A DNA stretch of 14,063 nucleotides from Acidobacteriota bacterium (GTDB lineage Bacteria > Acidobacteriota > Terriglobia > Terriglobales > Acidobacteriaceae), in NCBI GenBank assembly GCA_021851465.1, contig JAJZDL010000053.1, positions 1-14,063 of the forward strand, in the 5' to 3' direction. The notes under the pieces are model-generated. The model was given only the letters and a program-made list of their open reading frames with translations. It did not search any database and had not been told where the DNA came from. Within the stretch, counting starts at the first letter, position 1; every line of letters begins with the position of its first letter. The position numbers and the translations under genes were made by a program. Positions 7,573 through 13,563 of this stretch are shown here, one piece after another.

Positions 7573-8424
7573 TTAGTTGTGGGTGGAAGGCAAAGGCGGC
7601 GGCGCTGCGGCTGGCGCAGTCGCTTGCGCGGGCGGTGCGGCGGGCAAAGGAGGCATCGGCTGGCCGTCGCGGACGATGGTGACGCGCACGATCACCACCG
7701 GTGCGACGGGCTTGTCGTTGGCGTCACGGTCCACCCTGGCGATGGATGCGGCCACCAGTGTGGAGTGCGCGTCGCACTGCCCGAAGATGGTGTACTTGCC
7801 GTCCAGCTCAGGGAAGGCCTTTTCCGTGATGAAGAACTGACTGCCATTGGTGTTCGGCCCGGAGTTGGCCATCGCCAGCCGACCCGGTTGGGAGAAGGTG
7901 AGGTTCGGCGCGATCTCGTCGTCGAAGTAGTAGCCGGGGTCGCCTGTGCCGTCGCCCACAGGGTCGCCGCCCTGGATCATAAAGCCGGGAATGACGCGAT
8001 GGAAGGTCAGGCCATCGTAGAAGCGCTTGCCGTGCTGCTTGATGTGAGTGGCGTTGACGGTCCAGTCCTTCGTGCCCTCGGCCAGGCCGATGAAGTTGGC
8101 GACGGCGTTGGGGGCCTGCTTGTCGAAGGTCTTGCAGGTGAGCCGCCCCATGGAGGTGTCGATGACCACGGTGGGGCCGGTGGGCACTGGCTCGGGCGCG
8201 GTCGTCGGGCCGACGCCGGGTGCGTCAGGCAGATCGGCAGGTGCCGCGGCGGGAGCCGACGATTGTGCCGACGAGGCCGATGGCGAAGCGGTTTGGCCGA
8301 GAACAGGGAAGGCGGCCACAGCTGCGCTCAGCACCAGTAAGATCGCAGCGGCATACCGCGAAGACAGCGTTCGCAGAGATCGGTCACTGATCCTACAGGT
8401 GCGCGAGTTTCCCAAAGATGCCAC
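7573..8424 (-). CDS. Peptidyl-prolyl cis-trans isomerase, cyclophilin type, exported
   Basis: About 283 residues from the suggested GTG start. After a basic n-region comes a hydrophobic segment, RYAAAILLVLSAAVAAFPVLG, that looks like a Sec signal peptide with cleavage before QTASPS. A Ser/Ala/Pro linker of about 40 residues and a cyclophilin domain follow. Seen in the domain: FHRVIPGFMIQGGDP with the catalytic Arg near residue 143, and MANSGPNTNGSQFFIT. The usual Trp is replaced in FPELDGKYTIFG, as in many bacterial cyclophilins with low cyclosporin affinity. The protein is probably periplasmic and ends in a Pro/Ala-rich tail. The start is uncertain. There is no ATG near the signal peptide; GTG at 8424 and TTG at 8415 are candidates and neither has a clear ribosome-binding site. 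An in-frame ATG at 8565 lies inside decayed IS sequence and is unlikely. Confidence 0.9.
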   Translation of the reverse strand: MASLGNSRTCRISDRSLRTLSSRYAAAILLVLSAAVAAFPVLGQTASPSASSAQSSAPAAAPADLPDAPGVGPTTAPEPVPTGPTVVIDTSMGRLTCKTFDKQAPNAVANFIGLAEGTKDWTVNATHIKQHGKRFYDGLTFHRVIPGFMIQGGDPVGDGTGDPGYYFDDEIAPNLTFSQPGRLAMANSGPNTNGSQFFITEKAFPELDGKYTIFGQCDAHSTLVAASIARVDRDANDKPVAPVVIVRVTIVRDGQPMPPLPAAPPAQATAPAAAPPPLPSTHN

Positions 8425-8484
8425 AGCGGATAGATTAACCCAGATGTGGCGGCTCGGCAAACGAGCGCGAAGCTGGTTGCGTGG

Positions 8485-8508
8485 CTTGTGGGCTTGTGGG
8501 CTTGTGGG
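8485..8508. repeat. 8 bp tandem repeat, CTTGTGGG x3
   Basis: CTTGTGGG occurs three times without a break at 8485-8492, 8493-8500 and 8501-8508, followed by a partial unit (CT). Because 8 is not a multiple of 3, any copy-number change shifts the reading frame of sequence upstream of the exported cyclophilin. It lies outside the coding region if the GTG at 8424 is the true start. Confidence 0.9.
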
Positions 8509-8533
8509 CTGGGGGGCAGTTGGCCGCGATGAT

Positions 8534-8695
8534 CCGGCACCACAGCCGCTTGCCAGGCCGATCACTCATCCCCGGCAACTCACACGCATCGCGCAAGCGC
8601 AAACTCCCCGAAGACACACGCCCAAATGCCTCAACCCGCCGCAACTCCCGGCCACTCAATCGCGTCCGCCCCAATCCCCGATCGCCTGCACGCAA
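8534..8695 (-). pseudogene. Remnant of an IS transposase N-terminus (helix-turn-helix region)
   Basis: The minus strand at about 8534-8659 reads LSGRELRRVEAFGRVSSG followed by SLRLRDACELPGMSDRPGKR and LWCR. This closely resembles the N-terminal helix-turn-helix of the integrase-catalytic-domain transposases filed under ISNCY, whose pattern is LSxxELxRVExLxRVxxGxL, then AAELLGxSYRQxKRLWxRY. Here the expected ELLG-SYRQ is ELPG-SDRP, which looks like point decay. After LWCR the similarity stops and no catalytic domain follows. There is no ATG start; the frame opens with a TTG. I read it as the 5' end of a long-dead insertion sequence. The family assignment is from memory of the pattern, not a search. 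Confidence 0.6.
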
Positions 8696-8708
8696 AAGGC
8701 ACTGTACG

Positions 8709-8743
8709 AGGGGACACTCCTACCAAGGAATCAAGGGGACACT
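8709..8743. repeat. Direct 10-mer repeat AGGGGACACT x2, possible relic of an IS end
   Basis: AGGGGACACT is present at 8709-8718 and again at 8734-8743, a spacing of 25 bp. On the minus strand this is AGTGTCCCCT, lying just upstream of the transposase remnant, where the terminal repeat of the element would be expected. I infer that it is the subterminal part of the dead IS. No matching right end is visible in the window. Confidence 0.45.
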
Positions 8744-8837
8744 GCCAATGTGCTTCAACACGGCGGCCCCAGGAACCTGTCTAAAAATTATGCAACTCGT
8801 ACGCAACGAGGAGACAAACAGCGACGCAATTTGGGGG

Positions 8838-8870
8838 ATTCTTTCCCTTCGGCAAGCTCAGGGTCAGAAT
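8838..8870. repeat. Imperfect palindromic dispersed repeat (CATTCTG...AGAAT type)
   Basis: ATTCT (8838-8842) and CCCT (8845-8848) face AGGG (8860-8863) and AGAAT (8866-8870) around CGGCAAGCTC, giving an imperfect stem-loop. On the minus strand it begins CATTCTGACCCTGAGC and ends GAAGGGAAAGAATCC, the general form of an intergenic palindrome found dispersed in many bacterial genomes. A shorter relative is read through inside der at 11684-11702. Confidence 0.6.
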
Positions 8871-9011
8871 GGCATTCGTAAATATCCGAGGCGAGAGACG
8901 GTTTTAAAGCAGGCCGTAAGGAAACTGTGGATTGGGCCCCGTTTGGCTCGGGCAGGACTTCAGATGTCGGAAGCTCAATCCAGTGTCGGCGATCGCAATT
9001 GGAGAGATGCT

Positions 9012-10229
9012 TTATGCGAAGAGGGTGAACATCGGGGAGTCGAGTGGGAGGGCCTGGATGGGGCCGGTGAGATGGCCGGATGCGGGGTCGCGGTGGAAGA
9101 CGGTGACGGAGGCGGAGTCCTGGTTGCCGCAGAGCAGCCAGCGGGCTTCGGAATCGGGCGAGAGGGTGAACTGGCGCGGGGTCTTGCCGCCGCAGGCGAT
9201 GCGCTGGACGAGGGTGAGCTGGCCGTCGTCTGCGATGGCGAAGGCGACAAGCGTGTCTTCGCCGCGGTTGGAGGCGTAGAGGAAGTTGCCGTCGGGGGAG
9301 ATGGCGACCTCGGCGGCAGTGTTCTTTGCGGCGGGAAAGCTGTGAGCGATGGTCTTGACGTGTTGGCCGGTGTAGACGAGCTGGCCCTGCGGATCGGTGA
9401 GTGAGCTGGTGGTGGACCAGAGGAAGCGGTCGATGGTGGAGTCGAGCTCGTTAATGGAGTAGACCCAGCGGCCATTGGGATGGAAGGCGATGTGGCGCGG
9501 ACCCGATCCGGGACGGTCGTTGGAGAAGAGCGCGGGCGGACCGAGGCGGGCCGTGGCGGCGTCGATGGGGAAGACGGAGATCGCGTCCGAGCCGAGGTCG
9601 TTGACGAGGAGGAAGCGGTTGTCGGGCGAGAGGCGGACGGAGTGGGGGTGGGGCGCGTCCTGGCGGGCGATGTTGGGGCCGCGATGGCCGAAGCGGCGTT
9701 CTTTATAGTCGATGCGCTCGATGGGCTGGGAGAGCGCGCCGCCGGGAAGGACGCGGTAGCTGGCGATGGCGGAGCCGGCGTAGTCGGCGACGAAGGCTGC
9801 CTGGCCGGTGGCGTCGAGCGAGACATAGGCCGGGCCTGCGCCAGCGGAGGTGACGCGATTGATCTCATGCAGCGCGCCGCTGGTTGGATCCATGAGGAAG
9901 CTGGTCAGCGTGGCCGAGGCGTCGTTGTCCTCGTTGGCAGCGTAGAGGCGGCGCGGGCCCTGGGTGTTCGACGAGAGGGCGAGGAAGGACGGGCGGAGGG
10001 TTGCGGCGGCGAGGAGTGGGGGTGAGAGATGGCCCGTGGCTCGGTCGAAGCGGGAGAGGTAGATTCCCTTGGCGACACCCTTGCCGGTATCGGTGCCGAA
10101 GTAGACGAAGATGGGTTGCGGCGGGACAGGCTTTTTGTGGAAGGGAGTGAGGAGGGACTGAGAGCGAGCGAGGCGCGGAAGGGCAGCGAGCGTGGGGAGG
10201 GCCAGGAGAAAACGGCGGCGAGTGAACAT
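9012..10229 (-). CDS. Lactonase family protein (YbhE/6-phosphogluconolactonase-like), Tat-exported
   Basis: A 405-residue protein with a seven-bladed propeller type sequence. The N-terminus MFTRRRFLLALPTLAALP carries a twin-arginine motif (TRRRFLL) and a hydrophobic core, so export by Tat is likely. Family landmarks are FVYFGTDTG near 41-49, APHPHSVRLSPDNRFL near 192-207, GSGPRHIAFHPNGRWVYSIN near 241-260, then AAEVAISPDGNFLYASNRG and GKTPRQFTLSPD. Relatives hydrolyse 6-phosphogluconolactone in the cytoplasm or act on other lactones. A Tat signal argues against a cytoplasmic pentose-phosphate role here, so the substrate is unknown. The start at 10229 has GGAG 9 nt upstream. It lies 37 bp downstream of the 144-residue hypothetical gene on the same strand, so the two are probably co-transcribed. 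Confidence 0.9.
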   Translation of the reverse strand: MFTRRRFLLALPTLAALPRLARSQSLLTPFHKKPVPPQPIFVYFGTDTGKGVAKGIYLSRFDRATGHLSPPLLAAATLRPSFLALSSNTQGPRRLYAANEDNDASATLTSFLMDPTSGALHEINRVTSAGAGPAYVSLDATGQAAFVADYAGSAIASYRVLPGGALSQPIERIDYKERRFGHRGPNIARQDAPHPHSVRLSPDNRFLLVNDLGSDAISVFPIDAATARLGPPALFSNDRPGSGPRHIAFHPNGRWVYSINELDSTIDRFLWSTTSSLTDPQGQLVYTGQHVKTIAHSFPAAKNTAAEVAISPDGNFLYASNRGEDTLVAFAIADDGQLTLVQRIACGGKTPRQFTLSPDSEARWLLCGNQDSASVTVFHRDPASGHLTGPIQALPLDSPMFTLFA

Positions 10230-10266
10230 TGACGACGACTCCGTAGTCTAGTTCCGAGGGCCAGAG

Positions 10267-10701
10267 TTATGCGGCAGGGGCGCCCTGGGGCTGCGCGCCG
10301 ATCGCCTTCAGCGGCGGGACGTCTTCGTAGATGATGGGGAGGCTGGGGAGCCTGGCGGTACCACCAGCCTCTTTAACGACGGCTTGTGCGTGGTCGAGAA
10401 CCTCATCGACGGTCATGGTGTACATCTCGCGGCCGTTGTCGTAGCCGGATTCGATGGCCTGCTTGAGGTAGCGTCCGGCGAGCTGCGCGGCGAGGTAGTC
10501 CGTGATGACCTTGCCGGTGCGGCGCTTCTGCTCGACCCATGCAAGGTTGGGCAGTGCGATGCAGACGTGCCTGTCGTTGACGGAGAAGTGGATGTCTGTG
10601 GCGTCGGCGTGGCGCGTGGCGATGGCAACAATAGTGGCGCGCCATGTGCAGTGCAGCGGTTCGCCAGTCCAGCGGTCGGGGACAGTGAAGTCTTCGTACA
10701 T
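10267..10701 (-). CDS. Hypothetical protein, 144 residues
   Basis: I do not recognise this family. The protein is soluble, with no signal peptide or membrane segment. It mixes short beta-like stretches (ATIVAIATR, DIHFSVNDRHVCIALP) with an amphipathic helical middle (RTGKVITDYLAAQLAGRYLK) and a Pro/Ala-rich end. Its composition, third-position GC and position directly before the lactonase gene, 37 bp away on the same strand, support a real gene. The ATG at 10701 lacks a clear Shine-Dalgarno; the upstream sequence is AT-rich (CTCTAATCTATATCC). There is no sequence basis for a function. Confidence 0.72.
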   Translation of the reverse strand: MYEDFTVPDRWTGEPLHCTWRATIVAIATRHADATDIHFSVNDRHVCIALPNLAWVEQKRRTGKVITDYLAAQLAGRYLKQAIESGYDNGREMYTMTVDEVLDHAQAVVKEAGGTARLPSLPIIYEDVPPLKAIGAQPQGAPAA

Positions 10702-11186
10702 GGATATAGATTAGAGCATTTTCGTACAGCTTGCCGCTCGGTATGGATCTGTGCCACGCAATACTCTTTGGAGACGACCGCTGGAGCTTGTGCCGCCACG
10801 CACTATGCTTGCCGCGGAGATGCCGGGCCACGGCTTCGGAAGGGAACCGGAGGCAGATGTAGTTTGGGAACGATTTGTCGCGATCGTCACGGCGAAGGAG
10901 AGACTCTGCTTATGAAGGCACCGTGTGGATTTGCGTTGTGCTGCGTTCTTTCGACCGTGGGGTTTGGCCAGCAGGGCGGGGAGGGAGTTTGCCAGGGGAT
11001 TTGCGGGGTTTTGGGGGATCCCACCCATCACAATACGACCGCGATAACCGGGCACCCAGGATGATCTTAAGCGGCGGCGATCTTTGCGAAGGGGCAACGA
11101 TGAATAAACGCTGTTTGAGAATCTCTTGTTCTTCCAAAGTTGTCGAGTATAAGCCTGTGGATAAAATTGGCAAAGGATGTAAATGC
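10702..11186. other. 485 bp intergenic stretch without a confident gene
   Basis: This region lies between the end of der and the start of the hypothetical gene. All long open frames here run on from shadows of neighbouring genes. It holds one weak candidate small ORF (10912-11064), a G-rich run around 10975-11025, and a locally AT-rich patch at 11100-11190. That patch contains a single exact match to the DnaA 9-mer (TGTGGATAA, 11156-11164), which I do not interpret as an origin. No terminator hairpin is evident downstream of der. Confidence 0.6.
10912..11064 (+). CDS. Possible small ORF or truncated N-terminus with signal-like start (50 residues)
   Basis: ATG at 10912 gives MKAPCGFALCCVLSTVGFGQ, which resembles a short Sec signal peptide with a cleavage-like site. 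A Gly/Cys-rich stretch and a stop at 11062-11064 follow. AAGGAG lies at 10895-10900, 11 nt before the ATG, slightly far for a ribosome-binding site. The part after the signal has no recognisable domain, so this may be the 5' remnant of a secreted-protein gene whose body was lost. The same frame is open upstream to 10384, which weakens the evidence. Low confidence that it is expressed. Confidence 0.25.
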   Translation: MKAPCGFALCCVLSTVGFGQQGGEGVCQGICGVLGDPTHHNTTAITGHPG

Positions 11187-13259
11187 CTACTCTTCGGGGG
11201 TCTTTTTGTTGCGGGGGCGGGTTTTGAACCAGATCGGAGCGCCGATGAAGCCGAAGGCGGCGCGGATCTGGTTGGCGAGGAAGCGCTCGAAGGCAAAGTG
11301 GAGTTTTACGTCGCGGTCTGTGAAGAGGACGAAGGTGGGTGGGGCGACGGCGGCCTGTGTCATGTAGTAGATGCGGACGCGTCGGTTCATGGGGACGGAG
11401 GCGCGCTGGAAGTCGACGGCGGCGAGGAAGCGGTTCATCTGGCCGGTGGTGACGCGCTTGCGGCGCTCGCGGGCGACGAGTTCGATCTTTTTGAAGAGCG
11501 CCTCGACGCCGGCGCCCGAGGCGGCGGAGACGAAGAGGAGTGGGGCGTAGTCGAGGTACTTGAGCTTGTCGCGGACCTGCTGTTCGTAGATGGTTTTGTC
11601 GACGGGAGCGGCGGAGCTGCCGGAGCGTTTTGCGTCCCAGCCCTGGCCGGTGGCAGAGGCGGGCGGCGAAGACAACGACCGAGATTCTGGCTTCGCCAGA
11701 ATGACGCCCGATGAGGAAGCGGAGCCGGGCGGATTTGTGACGAGGTCCCACTTGTTGACCACGATGATGACCGAGCGTCCGGACTCGTGGGCGTAGCCGC
11801 CGATGTTGGCGTCGAGGGCGGCGACGCCTTCGGTGGCGTCGAGGACGAGGAGGCTGACATCGGCGGCCTCGAGGTGCTTGCGGGCCATGACGACGGAGAG
11901 CTTCTCTGCCATGAGGTGCGTCTTGCCCTTGCGTCGGATTCCGGCGGTATCGACGAAGCGGAAGTCGTGTGCGCCGCGGGTTACGACCTCGTCTACAGCG
12001 TCGCGGGTGGTTCCGGCGATGGGGCTGACGATGGCGCGGATGCTGCCGGTGAGGGCGTTGAGGAGGGTGGACTTGCCGACGTTCGGGCGACCGATGATGG
12101 CGATCCTGGTCTCGTGCTCGACGAAGGAGCCATGGGAGCGGAGGCGGCGGGGGCGATTGGGATCGAGCGGGTCATGCGGGTCGAAGTGCGTGAGCGGGTC
12201 GGCGGGGAGGAACTCTGCGCCGGGAGGCGGTGCGAAGTCGGGGCCGGTGGCGTCCTCGTCCATCTCGTCGGCCCCGCTGAGGAAGGCCTCGGGCGGGAGG
12301 ACGTTGGGCGCTGGGAGGACGGCGAAGACCTCGTCAAGTAGGTCGCCGATGCCGGTGCCGTGCTCGGCGGAGATGGCGAGTAGGTTGCGGAAGCCGAGGC
12401 GTCGGAAGTTTTCGGCTGCTGGGGCGAGGGCCGCGGTGTCGATCTTATTGACCGCGAGGAAGACGGGCTTGCCGCCGCGCAGGAGAAGGCGCGCCAGGGT
12501 GAGGTCGGGGGAGGCGAGCTCGGTGCGGCCATCGACGACGAGGATGATGGCAGCGGCCTCGTCGAGGGCGGTCTGGGCCTGGCGGAAGATCTCGGCTGGG
12601 ATGAGATCCGGGTCATCGGGAACGATGCCTCCGGTGTCGACGAGGCGGGCGTGAGTGGACTGCCACTCGATGAGGCCGTAGATGCGGTCGCGGGTGATTC
12701 CGGGCTCGTCGCCGACGATGGAGCGGCGGGAGCCTGTGAGGCGGTTGAAGAGGGTGGATTTGCCGACGTTGGGACGGCCGCAGATGGCGATCAGAGGAAG
12801 GGCGCGGGCGGCGGCGGAATCGACGGCGAGATCGAGCTGTGCGGCGAGGAGTTCGGCGTCGCGCCAGGCGCGGGCCTCAGTGGAGGATTCGGCAGACGAT
12901 TCGGATTCACGGCGACCGATGTTGCTGGAATGTGGAGTCTGGTGCCCGATGTTGCTGGAATGTGGAGTCTGGTGCCCGACGATGTTGGCGGCTGGGCGCT
13001 GGGCACGGGGCTTCGACGCGGGTGACTGGATTGAGGAAGTCTTTGGCGCGATGGCCTTGCGCGATTCGCGCTCGGGAGAGCGAGTGGGCGCGCGCTTCTT
13101 TTTTGCCTGCTCGTTGCGCTTGGCGGCGAGGACTTTGCGCTTGCGCGGATCGACCGCTCCGGTGGTGGGAGCAGTGCGGGGCGCGCGGCCTTTTTTAGGG
13201 CGGGTGGATGCTTCGCGGTGTTTCTTGCCGAGCCGTTTGCGATCTTCGCGTTGCGCCAT
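11187..13259 (-). CDS. der: GTPase Der (EngA), ribosome assembly factor, with unusual insertions
   Basis: A double-G-domain GTPase needed in bacteria for 50S subunit maturation, here 690 residues against about 440-490 usual. G domain 1 has GRPNVGKST at 161-169, PGITRDR, DTGG at 208-211, NKID at 271-274 and SAEHGTG. G domain 2 has GRPNVGKST at 390-398, AGTTRD, DTAG at 437-440, NKWD at 502-505 and SAASGAG. A C-terminal KH-like domain follows. All nucleotide-binding motifs are intact. Extra sequence is found in three places. The first is a Lys/Arg-rich N-terminal extension (about 1-150) with a tandem repeat. The second is an acidic/Pro linker (about 318-380). The third is about 48 residues after NKWD. 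The start at 13259 has GGAAGG 8 nt upstream and a TATAAT further up, so the extension is probably translated. Confidence 0.95.
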   Translation of the reverse strand: MAQREDRKRLGKKHREASTRPKKGRAPRTAPTTGAVDPRKRKVLAAKRNEQAKKKRAPTRSPERESRKAIAPKTSSIQSPASKPRAQRPAANIVGHQTPHSSNIGHQTPHSSNIGRRESESSAESSTEARAWRDAELLAAQLDLAVDSAAARALPLIAICGRPNVGKSTLFNRLTGSRRSIVGDEPGITRDRIYGLIEWQSTHARLVDTGGIVPDDPDLIPAEIFRQAQTALDEAAAIILVVDGRTELASPDLTLARLLLRGGKPVFLAVNKIDTAALAPAAENFRRLGFRNLLAISAEHGTGIGDLLDEVFAVLPAPNVLPPEAFLSGADEMDEDATGPDFAPPPGAEFLPADPLTHFDPHDPLDPNRPRRLRSHGSFVEHETRIAIIGRPNVGKSTLLNALTGSIRAIVSPIAGTTRDAVDEVVTRGAHDFRFVDTAGIRRKGKTHLMAEKLSVVMARKHLEAADVSLLVLDATEGVAALDANIGGYAHESGRSVIIVVNKWDLVTNPPGSASSSGVILAKPESRSLSSPPASATGQGWDAKRSGSSAAPVDKTIYEQQVRDKLKYLDYAPLLFVSAASGAGVEALFKKIELVARERRKRVTTGQMNRFLAAVDFQRASVPMNRRVRIYYMTQAAVAPPTFVLFTDRDVKLHFAFERFLANQIRAAFGFIGAPIWFKTRPRNKKTPEE
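11684..11702. repeat. Perfect palindrome ATTCTGG-CTTCG-CCAGAAT inside der
   Basis: Seven-base arms at 11684-11690 and 11696-11702 flank a CTTCG loop. On the coding strand the context is GTCATTCTGGCGAAGCCAGAATCT. This matches the general form of dispersed bacterial intergenic palindromes and resembles the copy at 8838-8870. It is read in frame as VILAKPES within the extra segment of Der (residues about 506-553). Confidence 0.7.
12916..12975. repeat. Perfect 2 x 30 bp tandem repeat in der
   Basis: A 30 bp unit beginning CCGATGTTGC is repeated exactly at 12916-12945 and 12946-12975. A further partial match (CCGA, then GATGTTG) begins at 12976. It encodes two copies of the decapeptide GHQTPHSSNI in the N-terminal extension of Der. 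The unit length is a multiple of 3, so expansion or contraction keeps the frame. Confidence 0.95.
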
Positions 13260-13297
13260 TGGTAGTGCCTTCCGGGGTCGCCGCAGCGCCTTTGTCC

Positions 13298-13303
13298 ATT
13301 ATA
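13298..13303 (-). promoter_or_regulatory. Candidate -10 box (TATAAT) for der
   Basis: The minus strand reads TATAAT exactly at 13303-13298, about 40 bp before the der ATG. This would give a leader of about 30 nt. No good -35 hexamer is found 16-18 bp further up (the sequence there is near CGTCTT), so the assignment rests on the -10 box and its position. Confidence 0.45.
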
Positions 13304-13395
13304 GGGACGGCGCGGTGGAGAAGACGGACGGTTCCTGTGACCGATTGATGCTGCATGTGCGGATTGAGCGGTTGCGGTTCCTTGGTGTGACGAAA

Positions 13396-13424
13396 TTGAC
13401 AGGCGGTGTCAGACAGGGTAGCTT
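13396..13424 (+). promoter_or_regulatory. Candidate sigma-70-type promoter for the lipoprotein gene
   Basis: A perfect TTGACA at 13396-13401 is followed after 17 bp by TAGCTT (13419-13424), which matches the -10 consensus only partly. It lies about 140 bp before the ATG at 13564, so it implies a leader of about 130 nt. The -35 match is strong; the -10 match is weak. Confidence 0.4.
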
Positions 13425-13563
13425 TCCTTCGACTCGAAAATTCAGTATTACTTCACGCCCACTTCTATCGGTGTTCCATCTGTTGTATTCAATCCCACCC
13501 TAATCAGGTGCTCCTCCGCGTGTTTTTTGCGCCAGGGCCCGTTCTTAACTTGAGGAGTTTCCG

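Larger units (their letters stand above)
8425..9011. other. Gene-poor 587 bp stretch with decayed mobile-element sequence
   Basis: This gap between the exported cyclophilin start and the lactonase stop holds no intact gene that I can support. It contains an 8 bp tandem repeat (8485-8508), a degenerate transposase N-terminus (about 8534-8695), a duplicated 10-mer likely from an IS end (8709-8743) and a palindromic dispersed repeat (8838-8870). The promoter of the cyclophilin pair must lie here or just inside it, but I cannot point to convincing -35/-10 boxes. From about 8880 to 9011 I see nothing definable. Confidence 0.7.
13260..13563. other. Divergent 304 bp promoter region between der and the lipoprotein gene
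   Basis: The two flanking genes point away from each other, so both promoters should lie here. The der side has a TATAAT and a good ribosome-binding site; the lipoprotein side has a TTGACA and a strong GAGGAG. Apart from these sites I see no further gene that I can support. Confidence 0.6.

Noticed and set aside
5657..7576. A 639-residue plus-strand open frame opposite the dehydrogenase and cyclophilin.
   Set aside because: It spans two recognised minus-strand genes and their intergenic gap and has no recognisable domain; the length reflects GC-rich third positions.
10975..11064. G-rich run and GGGCACCCA/CCCACCCA motifs resembling intergenic repeats.
   Set aside because: No clear palindrome or second copy in the window, so it cannot be called a repeat from this sequence alone.
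11156..11164. Exact DnaA-box 9-mer TGTGGATAA (TTATCCACA on the other strand) in an AT-rich patch.
   Set aside because: A single box with no cluster of further boxes and no dnaA/dnaN nearby; chance occurrence is likely, so it is not called an origin.
10711..11751. A 346-residue minus-strand open frame across the der end and the intergenic region.
   Set aside because: It overlaps der in another frame, is Arg/Pro-rich and has no family resemblance.
13448..13560. Minus-strand peptide ending HLIRVGLNTTDGTPIEVGVK, which looks protein-like.
   Set aside because: It has no start of its own outside the shadow frame and no recognisable family, and it lies in the promoter region of the lipoprotein gene.
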